Shown here piece after piece: positions 9,334 to 16,551 of a stretch of DNA of 64,000 bases. A program made the position numbers and the translations under genes. How positions within the stretch are numbered: position 1 is the stretch's first letter; every line of letters begins with the position of its first letter. The notes under the pieces were generated by a model. That model was not told where the DNA came from, did no database searches, and saw nothing but the letters and a program-made list of their open reading frames with translations. The DNA is from an uncultured Clostridia bacterium (GTDB lineage: Bacteria > Bacillota > Clostridia > Oscillospirales > Acutalibacteraceae). Where the stretch lies: NCBI GenBank assembly GCA_937876375.1, contig CALEHY010000009.1:62001-126000 (forward strand). The letters are read 5' to 3'.

Positions 9334-9783
9334 TTAATATAGCTTTTCTCCTGCTTCGATAGCCATAATTTGATCAATGCGAGTTTGGTGTCTGCCGCCC
9401 TCAAATTCTGTGTTTAGGAAAACGTCAACCATCTCGATAGCAAGTCCTGCACCAAGCACTCTTGCACCCATACACAAACAGTTTGCGTCGTTATGAGCAC
9501 GAGTATACTTTGCACTGAAATAATCGCTACAGCAACAAGCACGAATACCCTTTACCTTGTTAGCAGCCATAGAAATACCAACGCCTGTACCACAGCAAAG
9601 AATAGCCTTATCAGCCTCTCCACTAATCACCTTGTCACAAGCCTTTTGAGCTGAAATAGCATAATCAAAACGCTCTGGTGTATAGCATCCCACATCAATA
9701 TAATCAATCTTCTGCTCGTCTAAATACTGTCTAATCTCCTCTTTTAGTGGAAATCCAGCGTGATCTGATCCAATAACTATCAT
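9334..9783 (-). CDS. rpiB: Ribose-5-phosphate isomerase B
   Basis: 149 residues, normal length. RpiB interconverts ribose 5-phosphate and ribulose 5-phosphate. Visible family motifs: GSDHAGFPLKEEI at the N-terminus, the catalytic cysteine loop CCGTGVGISMAANKVKGIRA, and HNDANCLCMGARVLG. GAGGATA precedes the ATG. It is the last gene of a leftward operon behind fhs, tsaE and tsaB (10-base gap to tsaB). With the ara genes it links pentoses to central metabolism. The galactose-6-phosphate isomerase paralogues (LacA/LacB) are an alternative, but nothing nearby supports lactose metabolism. Confidence 0.93.
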   Translation of the reverse strand: MIVIGSDHAGFPLKEEIRQYLDEQKIDYIDVGCYTPERFDYAISAQKACDKVISGEADKAILCCGTGVGISMAANKVKGIRACCCSDYFSAKYTRAHNDANCLCMGARVLGAGLAIEMVDVFLNTEFEGGRHQTRIDQIMAIEAGEKLY

Positions 9784-9793
9784 ATCTTTATCC

Positions 9794-10462
9794 TCATTTC
9801 TTTAATTTCATTTTTAATTCTCGTTCAGCTTGACTAAGCCTTAGATATACTGGCATTAGCTCATTCGGTGGTAATGGAGTATGATTCTTTGCAGCTTTTG
9901 ATACATTGACAGCATTTTGATATATTCTGTCATCATCAGCGAGAGTACAATCAATACCAATATTGTCATAACAGAGTTGTGCTCCATCACCAGCAATAAT
10001 AATATTTGAATATTTTGACAGGTCAGTTCTCAAATCCTCGATCGATATAGCTCTGTCATCAGTCAATCGAGTTACAACACCATTCTTGCACTCAAATATA
10101 GCATTATAAAACTGCATTCGTCTAGCATCCATAACAGCACACACAACGCACTCCATATCATCAAAGGCATATGCAATAGCCTCCAATGTAGATACTGGAA
10201 TACAAGGAATATTATTATTAAAAGCAATTCCCTTTGCTGTAGCAACACCGATACGAACACCAGTAAAAGAGCCAGGACCTACAGTAATAGCGATACTATC
10301 AACAGAGTCAAAGCCATTGTCACCAACAACACGCTTAATCATAGGCAATAATGTTTCGCTATGTGTAAGGCCAGTATTCATAAATTCACTTTTTATCACA
10401 GTGTCGTTGTCCGTTAAAGCACAAGACGCTGTAATAGCACTAGAGTCAATAGACAAAAGCAT
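9794..10462 (-). CDS. tsaB: tRNA threonylcarbamoyladenosine biosynthesis protein TsaB
   Basis: 222 residues from the ATG at 10462, two bases after the tsaE stop, with the ribosome site GAGGTT inside tsaE. A longer reading to 10510 would overlap tsaE and adds a non-conserved N-terminus. TsaB is the inactive actin-fold partner that scaffolds TsaD in the t6A modification of tRNA position 37. Motifs: LLSIDSSAITASCAL, and GPGSFTGVRIGVATAKGIA, both typical. Its neighbour tsaE encodes the ATPase of the same complex; tsaD and tsaC are not in this window. Confidence 0.93.
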   Translation of the reverse strand: MLLSIDSSAITASCALTDNDTVIKSEFMNTGLTHSETLLPMIKRVVGDNGFDSVDSIAITVGPGSFTGVRIGVATAKGIAFNNNIPCIPVSTLEAIAYAFDDMECVVCAVMDARRMQFYNAIFECKNGVVTRLTDDRAISIEDLRTDLSKYSNIIIAGDGAQLCYDNIGIDCTLADDDRIYQNAVNVSKAAKNHTPLPPNELMPVYLRLSQAERELKMKLKK

Positions 10463-10464
10463 AA

Positions 10465-10896
10465 TTAGATAACCTCTAATTTTGACATTATTTTTATATT
10501 CCTTGTGCACTCGTCAACACGCTCAATCTCAATAATCACTGCGTCATCAGGGAGAGCACCAAATATATTTTCGCTCCATTCTGCAACGATATATGCATCT
10601 GTATCAAGATAGTCAAAAAATCCAGTAGAATACAAATCATCCCAGTTTTCTACCCTATACATATCAAAGTGATATACTCTTGCATCATCACCAATATACT
10701 CATTGCAAATAGCGAATGTTGGAGAGGACACGTCGACATTAATGCCTAAACCTTTTACAAATCCAGTTGTAAAAGCAGTTTTGCCGACACCAAGACCACC
10801 AATAAAACCTATTACCATTCCCTTTGGCAAAGTCTTGGCATAATTCGAGGCAAAATCCACTGTGTCCTCATAGCTTTTTGATAAATATTCAATCAT
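10465..10896 (-). CDS. tsaE: tRNA threonylcarbamoyladenosine ATPase TsaE
   Basis: 143 residues. P-loop ATPase of the TsaB-TsaD-TsaE complex, needed for multiple turnover in t6A synthesis. The Walker A GGLGVGKTAFTTGF, the family motif SSPTFAICNEY, and YHFDMYRV are all present. The ATG at 10896 overlaps the fhs stop (TAATG), indicating translational coupling. Length matches the family (about 140-160). Confidence 0.95.
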   Translation of the reverse strand: MIEYLSKSYEDTVDFASNYAKTLPKGMVIGFIGGLGVGKTAFTTGFVKGLGINVDVSSPTFAICNEYIGDDARVYHFDMYRVENWDDLYSTGFFDYLDTDAYIVAEWSENIFGALPDDAVIIEIERVDECTRNIKIMSKLEVI

Positions 10897-12563
10897 TAGA
10901 AAAGACCTACTGTATTACCATTCTCATCGATATCAATACGGAACGCAGATGGTGACTTTGACAGACCAGGCATAGTCATAATTGAGCCAGTCTGACATAC
11001 TAAGAAGCCAGCTCCATTTGATAGAGATACAGATGAAACTGTAATTCTAAAGCCTTCTGGACGGCCAAGAAGCTTTGGATTGTCAGATAGACTGTACTGT
11101 GTTTTTGCCATACATACTGGTAGCTTGCCAGCACCAAGCTTGATATAACCCTCGATAGCATTCTTTGCTTCATCGGTATAATCAACACCGTCAGCACCGT
11201 AAATTTCCTTTGCGATAGTCTCAATCTTCTCATATACAGTCATATCAAGGTCATATAGGAATTTAAAGTTATTATCCTTTTCACAAGCAGAAACTACCAT
11301 ATTAGCAAGGTCAATAGCACCCTTGCTACCCTCTGCAAAGCCCTTTGATACAGCAAAATCAGCACCCTTTGACTTGCAAAAATCCTCTACAAAATCGATT
11401 TCCTGCTGAGTATCAGCATAGAAATGGTTAATAGCAACGACAACTGGAACACCGAATTTCTTAAGATTATCAATATGAGCACCTAGATTTACGCAACCCT
11501 TCTTAAGTGCATCGATATTCTCTGTTTTCAAATCTTCCTTTGCTACACCACCATTGTATTTCATACTACGAACAGTAGAAACAAGAACGATACAAGATGG
11601 ATTTAAGCCAGCATATCTGCACTTGATATCAAGGAATTTTTCTGCTCCAAGGTCAGAACCAAAGCCAGCCTCTGTAACTACATAATCAGCAAGCTTAAGT
11701 GCTGTTTTTGTAGCACGAACAGAGTTACATCCATGAGCGATATTAGCAAATGGACCACCGTGAACAAGAGCAGGTGTGTTCTCAAGAGTTTGTACTAAAT
11801 TAGGCTTAATAGCGTCCTTAAGTAGAACAGTCATAGCACCATTAGCCTTAATATCACGACAATATACAGGCTCGCCATCATATGTGTAAGCAACAAGGAT
11901 ATTACCAAGACGCTCCTTCAAATCAAACACGTCAGCAGCAAGACAAAGTATAGCCATAACCTCTGACGCTACTGTGATAATGAAATGGTCCTCACGAGGA
12001 ACGCCATTCTTCTCACCACCAAGAGCGATATTGATATTACGAAGCACTCTATCATTCATATCAAGACAACGCTTAATCTGTACTCTAGTAGGGTCGATAT
12101 TTAGTTCATTACCCTGATGGATAGAATTGTCAAGCATAGCACACATAAGGTTGTTTGCAGAAGTAATAGCGTGCATATCACCAGTGAAATGAAGATTGAT
12201 GTCCTCCATAGGTACTACCTGGCTGTATCCACCACCAGCTGCTCCACCCTTAATACCAAATACTGGACCAAGCGATGGCTCACGAAGCGCAATAACTGTC
12301 TTTTTACCGATAGCGGACAATGCATCACCAAGGCCGATAGAAATTGTAGTCTTGCCCTCACCTGCTGGTGTAGGGTTAACAGCTGTAACAAGAATCAGCT
12401 TGCCATTCTCCTCATCCTTAAGGTTTTCCATAACAGCATCACTGATCTTTGCCTTATAATGACCATATGGATCAATGTCCTGCTTTGAAATACCAATAGA
12501 GGCAGCAACATCTTCAATATCATTCATTTTTGCAGCTTGTGCAATTTCGATATCTGATAGCAT
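10896..12563 (-). CDS. fhs: Formate-tetrahydrofolate ligase
   Basis: 555 residues from the ATG at 12563, chosen because GGGAGA lies seven bases upstream; an upstream ATG at 12584 adds seven non-conserved residues. The enzyme makes 10-formyl-THF from formate, THF and ATP, feeding purine synthesis and, in acetogens, the Wood-Ljungdahl methyl branch. The N10-formyl-THF synthetase signature is clear: [20 protein letters not shown] (P-loop) and the [20 protein letters not shown] block. First gene of the leftward fhs-tsaE-tsaB-rpiB operon with a good sigma-A promoter. Alone it does not prove acetogenesis. Confidence 0.97.
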   Translation of the reverse strand: MLSDIEIAQAAKMNDIEDVAASIGISKQDIDPYGHYKAKISDAVMENLKDEENGKLILVTAVNPTPAGEGKTTISIGLGDALSAIGKKTVIALREPSLGPVFGIKGGAAGGGYSQVVPMEDINLHFTGDMHAITSANNLMCAMLDNSIHQGNELNIDPTRVQIKRCLDMNDRVLRNINIALGGEKNGVPREDHFIITVASEVMAILCLAADVFDLKERLGNILVAYTYDGEPVYCRDIKANGAMTVLLKDAIKPNLVQTLENTPALVHGGPFANIAHGCNSVRATKTALKLADYVVTEAGFGSDLGAEKFLDIKCRYAGLNPSCIVLVSTVRSMKYNGGVAKEDLKTENIDALKKGCVNLGAHIDNLKKFGVPVVVAINHFYADTQQEIDFVEDFCKSKGADFAVSKGFAEGSKGAIDLANMVVSACEKDNNFKFLYDLDMTVYEKIETIAKEIYGADGVDYTDEAKNAIEGYIKLGAGKLPVCMAKTQYSLSDNPKLLGRPEGFRITVSSVSLSNGAGFLVCQTGSIMTMPGLSKSPSAFRIDIDENGNTVGLF

Positions 12564-12601
12564 AATTAAATCTCCCAAAATCATAATCTTTGTGTTTTGG
12601 T

Positions 12602-12630
12602 ATTATATCACATATATGTAAATATTCCAA
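12602..12630 (-). promoter_or_regulatory. Sigma-A promoter of fhs operon
   Basis: On the minus strand TTGGAA (12630-12625), a 17-base spacer and a consensus TATAAT (12607-12602), about 40 bases ahead of the fhs start. Confidence 0.8.
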
Positions 12631-12649
12631 CACAAAATTTATATTTGTA

Positions 12650-12678
12650 TTGAAATTTTAATAATTAAATTATATAAT
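12650..12678 (+). promoter_or_regulatory. Sigma-A promoter of rodA/ftsW-like gene
   Basis: TTGAAA (12650-12655), 17-base spacer and consensus TATAAT (12673-12678), 30 bases ahead of the gene start; back to back with the fhs promoter. Confidence 0.8.
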
Positions 12679-12707
12679 AGTTCTACTAATTGCAGAAAGG
12701 AGTAATA

Positions 12708-13871
12708 ATGGAAAATTCAATAAAGAAAAGACAGTCTATTATATCTGTTCTTAAGGGTATGGATTTCATTACTCTATTATCTGCTATGCTAGCATCATTT
12801 TATGGTCTATCGCTTGTTTACAGTGCTACATATTCAAACCTATCAGATGGCAGAATAATATCTAGTGACGTTAGATCGATGATAGTATCTGTTACTGGTG
12901 GACTGATTATTGCAATAGTTGTGTCAAACATTGACTACGAAATTATATCAAAACTATGGCCAATCATTGCTGCTGGCTGTGTCGGACTGATGATATTTAC
13001 CTTCTTCTTTGGTGTTGCACCATCTGCTCGTCAAGATGCTAGGTCATGGCTTGATTTGAAGGTATTTTACTTTCAACCATCAGAGCTACTAAAGGTTGGT
13101 TTTATTATCTCATTCAGCTATCATCTTGATTTGGTAAAAGATAAGATTAACAAGATTAAGACTATCATACCACTTGTTATTCATGGTGCTATTCCAGTTG
13201 GTCTAGTTATGTTGACTGGTGATGCTGGTTCTGCTCTTATCTTCCTAGTAATGTTCATCGGTATGCTATTCTTTGCACAGGTAAACATTGGCTACTTTGT
13301 TGCTGGAATATGCGCTATAATTGTTGCATTCTGTGTCGCATGGAAGACTGGTATACTTGGTGGTATCCAAAGACAGAGAATTGTTGCTCTGCTATATCCA
13401 GAACAATATGAAGACGTAATGTATCAGCAAACTAATGGCAAAATCGCTATGGGTGGTGGTGGACTTTTTGGTCAAGGCTACCTAAATGGTGATATGACCC
13501 AAAGCGGTGCTGTACCAGAAAATCAGAACGATATGATTTTGTCCGTAGCTGGAGAGGAATTTGGATATATTGGTGCACTATTTGTTGTGCTAATTATTAG
13601 CTTTCTAGTGTTCCGTGTGTTCAAATGTGGAATGAAAGCAAGAGATAATGTTGGATATTTAATGTGTAGTGGTATTGCTGTTATGCTATTCGCTCAAGCG
13701 ATAGTTAATATTGGTATGGAATTAAGTCTACTACCTTGTATCGGTATTACATTGCCACTATTCTCTGCCGGAGGATCATCATCGCTATGCATCTATCTAG
13801 CACTCGGTATCGAATTTTCAGTATACAGATACAGTAAAGCGCCAAAGGATACATTATTCTATACGAAATAA
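12708..13871 (+). CDS. rodA: SEDS-family peptidoglycan glycosyltransferase (RodA/FtsW/SpoVE)
   Basis: 387 residues from the ATG at 12708, which has AAAGGAG upstream; the frame extends 18 bases further without a better start. About ten membrane helices. SEDS proteins polymerise lipid II into glycan strands in elongation (RodA) or division/sporulation (FtsW, SpoVE). Family signatures: LTGDAGSALIF, GGGGLFGQGYLNGDMTQSG followed by VPENQNDMILSVAGEEFG, and the C-terminal LPLFSAGGSSSL. The variable loop ahead of the EEFG motif reads NQND rather than the HTDF common in RodA, so the precise subfamily is uncertain; no PBP2 partner is adjacent. Confidence 0.85.
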   Translation: MENSIKKRQSIISVLKGMDFITLLSAMLASFYGLSLVYSATYSNLSDGRIISSDVRSMIVSVTGGLIIAIVVSNIDYEIISKLWPIIAAGCVGLMIFTFFFGVAPSARQDARSWLDLKVFYFQPSELLKVGFIISFSYHLDLVKDKINKIKTIIPLVIHGAIPVGLVMLTGDAGSALIFLVMFIGMLFFAQVNIGYFVAGICAIIVAFCVAWKTGILGGIQRQRIVALLYPEQYEDVMYQQTNGKIAMGGGGLFGQGYLNGDMTQSGAVPENQNDMILSVAGEEFGYIGALFVVLIISFLVFRVFKCGMKARDNVGYLMCSGIAVMLFAQAIVNIGMELSLLPCIGITLPLFSAGGSSSLCIYLALGIEFSVYRYSKAPKDTLFYTK

Positions 13872-14178
13872 AAAGAGAGGCTATTGGGGTGCCCTACATA
13901 AAGAAGCATAGGTTTTGACTGTGTTCTTTCACATATCTATAACATTAAAAATGCTCATAATACGCTAGTATTGTGGGCATTTTGTAATATCATATCTAGA
14001 CAAAATTACTTTGTCAAAACTGCTTGGCACTTTAATAACAGTAAATTTTTGCATTAAGATTAGGCATAAAATAACCAGCAGGCTTACGCCTACTGGTTAT
14101 TTTTAACGATATATTAATTAAAAAGGTACATTATTAGAGCTATACCTCTTTATGCAGGTCACCCCTTAACCTCTCTTT
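13872..14178. repeat. Long inverted-repeat element, copy 1 (MITE-like or structured RNA)
   Basis: This fills the 287-base gap between the convergent rodA and cca genes and runs into the last codons of cca. Terminal arms of about 40 bp (13872-13911 and 14139-14178) match as an imperfect inverted repeat: both read AAAGAGAGG, then a GGGGTG..CCT.CATAAAGA block. Inside are a perfect-stem hairpin (13948-13983) and a core of about 95 bases from 14040 that is more than 80% identical by eye to copy 2 at 16003. The cca stop codon and final residues VKG are encoded within the right arm. Confidence 0.75.
13948..13983. terminator. Hairpin inside repeat copy 1, probable terminator
   Basis: A 16-bp stem (AAAATGCTCATAATAC with one G-T pair, loop GCTA) ending in TTTT on the plus strand and with TTTTAATG on the minus strand, 77 bases after rodA. 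It is absent from copy 2. Confidence 0.6.
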
Positions 14179-15493
14179 TTGCTATTTGAACAAGCTGTTC
14201 TTTGGTATTTAATTCAGGATTAAAAGATACGATATCTATTAATTGTTCGAGCATATCAGATATTTCTTTGCCATTGTATCCAAGAGATATTAAATCATTG
14301 CCATTAATTGCTAAATCACAGATTCTATATGGCTCATTATTAGCAATTATCTCATCAATCACTGGATTTATTTGATTTAGTAATTCCATCTCTGGAGTGA
14401 CAAGCTCTAGGTTATGCGTTGCTGTATCGGATAAACGAACGACAATATAGTCTCTTGTTATATCAACGCCATATTCACGAAGCCACCTTTTAATGACACC
14501 TTTATCATTCTTGATATGATAATCGTGTATTTCGATAAGCTTTAATATCTTATTGTAATACTCATTGCTTACCTTTAAGCGTTTTAGGATACCAGAGGTT
14601 ATCTCAACGCTCTTTAACGGATGACCTTTGAAATGGTCAATGCCTTGTTCGTCAGTTTTTTTACACGCTGGTTTACCTATATCATGAAACAATAATGATA
14701 ATCTAATATAATCTACCTTTGGAGCAGCAGCTACTGATTTCACAATATGAGTGTAGACGTCATATATATGCCATTTGCTGTTTTGTACGCAGTCGAATGT
14801 ATCCTCTATCTCTGGGATAATTACAGCGATAATATCCCTATACTCTTGCAAAACATTCTCAACATTATCACCAAGAAGCAATTTACATAACTCAACAAAA
14901 ATGCGCTCGCTAGCAACATTCTTCAGCAATTCCCTGTTGTCAAATATCGCTTTTTTAGTATTATCCTCGATATCAAAGCCAAGCACTGACGCAAAACGAA
15001 TAGCTCGCATAATGCGTAGTGCATCCTCTTTAAATCTAGTGTCTGCATTACCAACACATTTAATAATTCTATTGTTAATATCATCGACACCATCAAATTC
15101 ATCAACAATACCAACTTCATCATTATATGCAATAGCATTAATAGTAAAATCTCGTCTGGACAAATCAGACTTAATATCACGAACATATATCACCTCATTT
15201 GGATGACGATTATCGTTATAATCCCCATCTTCTCTAAAGGTGGTTATCTCATATGGTGTTTTATCAATAATAGCTGTTATGGTACCGTGCTTAATACCAG
15301 TTTCGATATACTTAATGTTGTTACTATCAAGTATATTTTCTAGCTCTTTTGGGGTCGCTGATGAGCAGATATCGATATCAAGCGCTTCCCTACCCATAAT
15401 GGTATCACGAACAAAGCCACCAACAGCAAATGCCTGATAGCCATTTGAAATAATTAGCTCTATTAACTTTTTTGCATTATTTGGTAACACCAT
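14159..15493 (-). CDS. cca: CCA-adding enzyme / tRNA nucleotidyltransferase
   Basis: 444 residues from the ATG at 15493, which has GAGGTC upstream; the frame continues to 15532 without a better site. It adds or repairs the 3' CCA of tRNAs. Class II nucleotidyltransferase head: FAVGGFVRDTIMGREALDID with the GGxxRD and DxD metal motifs, RRDFTINAIAYN (template motif) and an RFKEDALRIMRAIRFAS block. A C-terminal HD-type region contains LSLLFHDIGKPACKK. The last codons and stop lie inside the arm of an inverted-repeat element, so the C-terminal tail may have been altered by it. Confidence 0.95.
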   Translation of the reverse strand: MVLPNNAKKLIELIISNGYQAFAVGGFVRDTIMGREALDIDICSSATPKELENILDSNNIKYIETGIKHGTITAIIDKTPYEITTFREDGDYNDNRHPNEVIYVRDIKSDLSRRDFTINAIAYNDEVGIVDEFDGVDDINNRIIKCVGNADTRFKEDALRIMRAIRFASVLGFDIEDNTKKAIFDNRELLKNVASERIFVELCKLLLGDNVENVLQEYRDIIAVIIPEIEDTFDCVQNSKWHIYDVYTHIVKSVAAAPKVDYIRLSLLFHDIGKPACKKTDEQGIDHFKGHPLKSVEITSGILKRLKVSNEYYNKILKLIEIHDYHIKNDKGVIKRWLREYGVDITRDYIVVRLSDTATHNLELVTPEMELLNQINPVIDEIIANNEPYRICDLAINGNDLISLGYNGKEISDMLEQLIDIVSFNPELNTKEQLVQIAKREVKG

Positions 15494-15562
15494 AAAGCTG
15501 ACCTCGTTAATATTATACAAATATAATAACACATTATTGAGAATAATACAAATGGTGATTAA

Positions 15563-15937
15563 ATGAATTACTATTTACTATACACTGTCGCATTTTTAAT
15601 TGGTGGTAACGCATATTGCTCAATAGAGCTAATATACAGAGCGAGAACACATTATAGTATGTTCTTTTGTGCCGGATTATCAATCATTGTTCTATTATCA
15701 ATATACTTAAACAACAGAAGTATAAGCCCTATATTATTCGGTATATACGCTATGATAACAATCACTAGTCTTGAGTTTTTATTCGGCTATATATTCAACA
15801 TACTCCTCAAAATGAATGTATGGGACTACAGCAAGGTGCCAATGAATATATTTGGTCAAATATGTATACCATTTTCATTAATATGGCTAGGCTTTGGATT
15901 AATCATTTATGCAATATTCAAAATAATAAAAATATGA
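15563..15937 (+). CDS. CmpB-like putative ABC-transporter membrane protein
   Basis: 124 residues, four hydrophobic segments. The pattern GGNAYCSIELIYRARTHYSMFFCAG near the N-terminus and WDYSKVPMNIFGQICIPFSLIWL near the end are characteristic of the small family annotated as putative ABC-transporter type IV / CmpB. Function is not established and no ATPase partner is adjacent. GGTGA precedes the ATG. Its stop codon falls at the outer edge of repeat copy 2. Confidence 0.7.
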   Translation: MNYYLLYTVAFLIGGNAYCSIELIYRARTHYSMFFCAGLSIIVLLSIYLNNRSISPILFGIYAMITITSLEFLFGYIFNILLKMNVWDYSKVPMNIFGQICIPFSLIWLGFGLIIYAIFKIIKI

Positions 15938-16155
15938 GCTACCTTTAGGCCACTTTCCACAAGGATGTTGTGGTTTTGGCTTTGTCTTTTCACCCTAAAA
16001 ATAGTAAATTTTTGCGTTAAGATTAGGCACAAAATAGACCATAGGCTGACGCCTATGGTCTATTTTTAACGACATATTTAACCAAAAAGATGCATTTTTA
16101 GGGCATAAAATCCTTATGGAGAGTAGCCTTTATGCAGCTCATATTTTTTACTCAT
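15928..16155. repeat. Long inverted-repeat element, copy 2
   Basis: Occupies the 210-base gap between two convergent genes. Outer arms of about 45 bp begin AAAATATGAGCT on both strands and continue with AAGGAT-ending blocks as an imperfect inverted repeat. The core (16003-16099) closely matches copy 1 and contains a perfect 13-bp stem (ATAGACCATAGGC, loop TGAC). Compared with copy 1 the stem bases differ but pairing is kept, i.e. compensatory changes. Each arm touches the 3' end of the flanking gene. Confidence 0.75.
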
Positions 16156-16549
16156 TATTCTGTAGATATAATTTTATAACAGATTTGTCATTGTATTTTT
16201 CTAGCTCATCTTTTGCTTGCTCAACCTCATCAGATGACATAGCTAATGCGTCCTCTGGGTAATCCCATTTTTCGAACGGATTAGATTTTGTACAAAGCAT
16301 TTTGCCATCCATAAGCACCCAAGGATAAGCAAGTATCTTTCGCTTGTTCTTGATATATATCAATGTTCCCTTTGTGCCATATGATATATTCTTCCAATAA
16401 ATGAGCTTGTTTGCCTGCTTCATCAGTATGCGTACTTGCTGATCAAATGGCATACGCTTAAACTGAAAACGATTGATGATAGGAAAAACAATTATACCCA
16501 GCAAAAGCAAAACACCAATAATAATAAATATAATATGTGTCTTTGTCAT
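16148..16549 (-). CDS. Small single-pass membrane protein, unknown function
   Basis: 133 residues: one N-terminal transmembrane helix (about 5-25) followed by a hydrophilic domain (QQVRILMKQANKLIYWKN, LAYPWVLMDGKMLCTKSNPF) that I do not recognise. Starts two bases after the GH38 stop with GGAG inside that gene's end, so it is translated from the same leftward transcript. The last gene of the pgm group. Confidence 0.65.
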   Translation of the reverse strand: MTKTHIIFIIIGVLLLLGIIVFPIINRFQFKRMPFDQQVRILMKQANKLIYWKNISYGTKGTLIYIKNKRKILAYPWVLMDGKMLCTKSNPFEKWDYPEDALAMSSDEVEQAKDELEKYNDKSVIKLYLQNNE

Positions 16550-16551
16550 AC

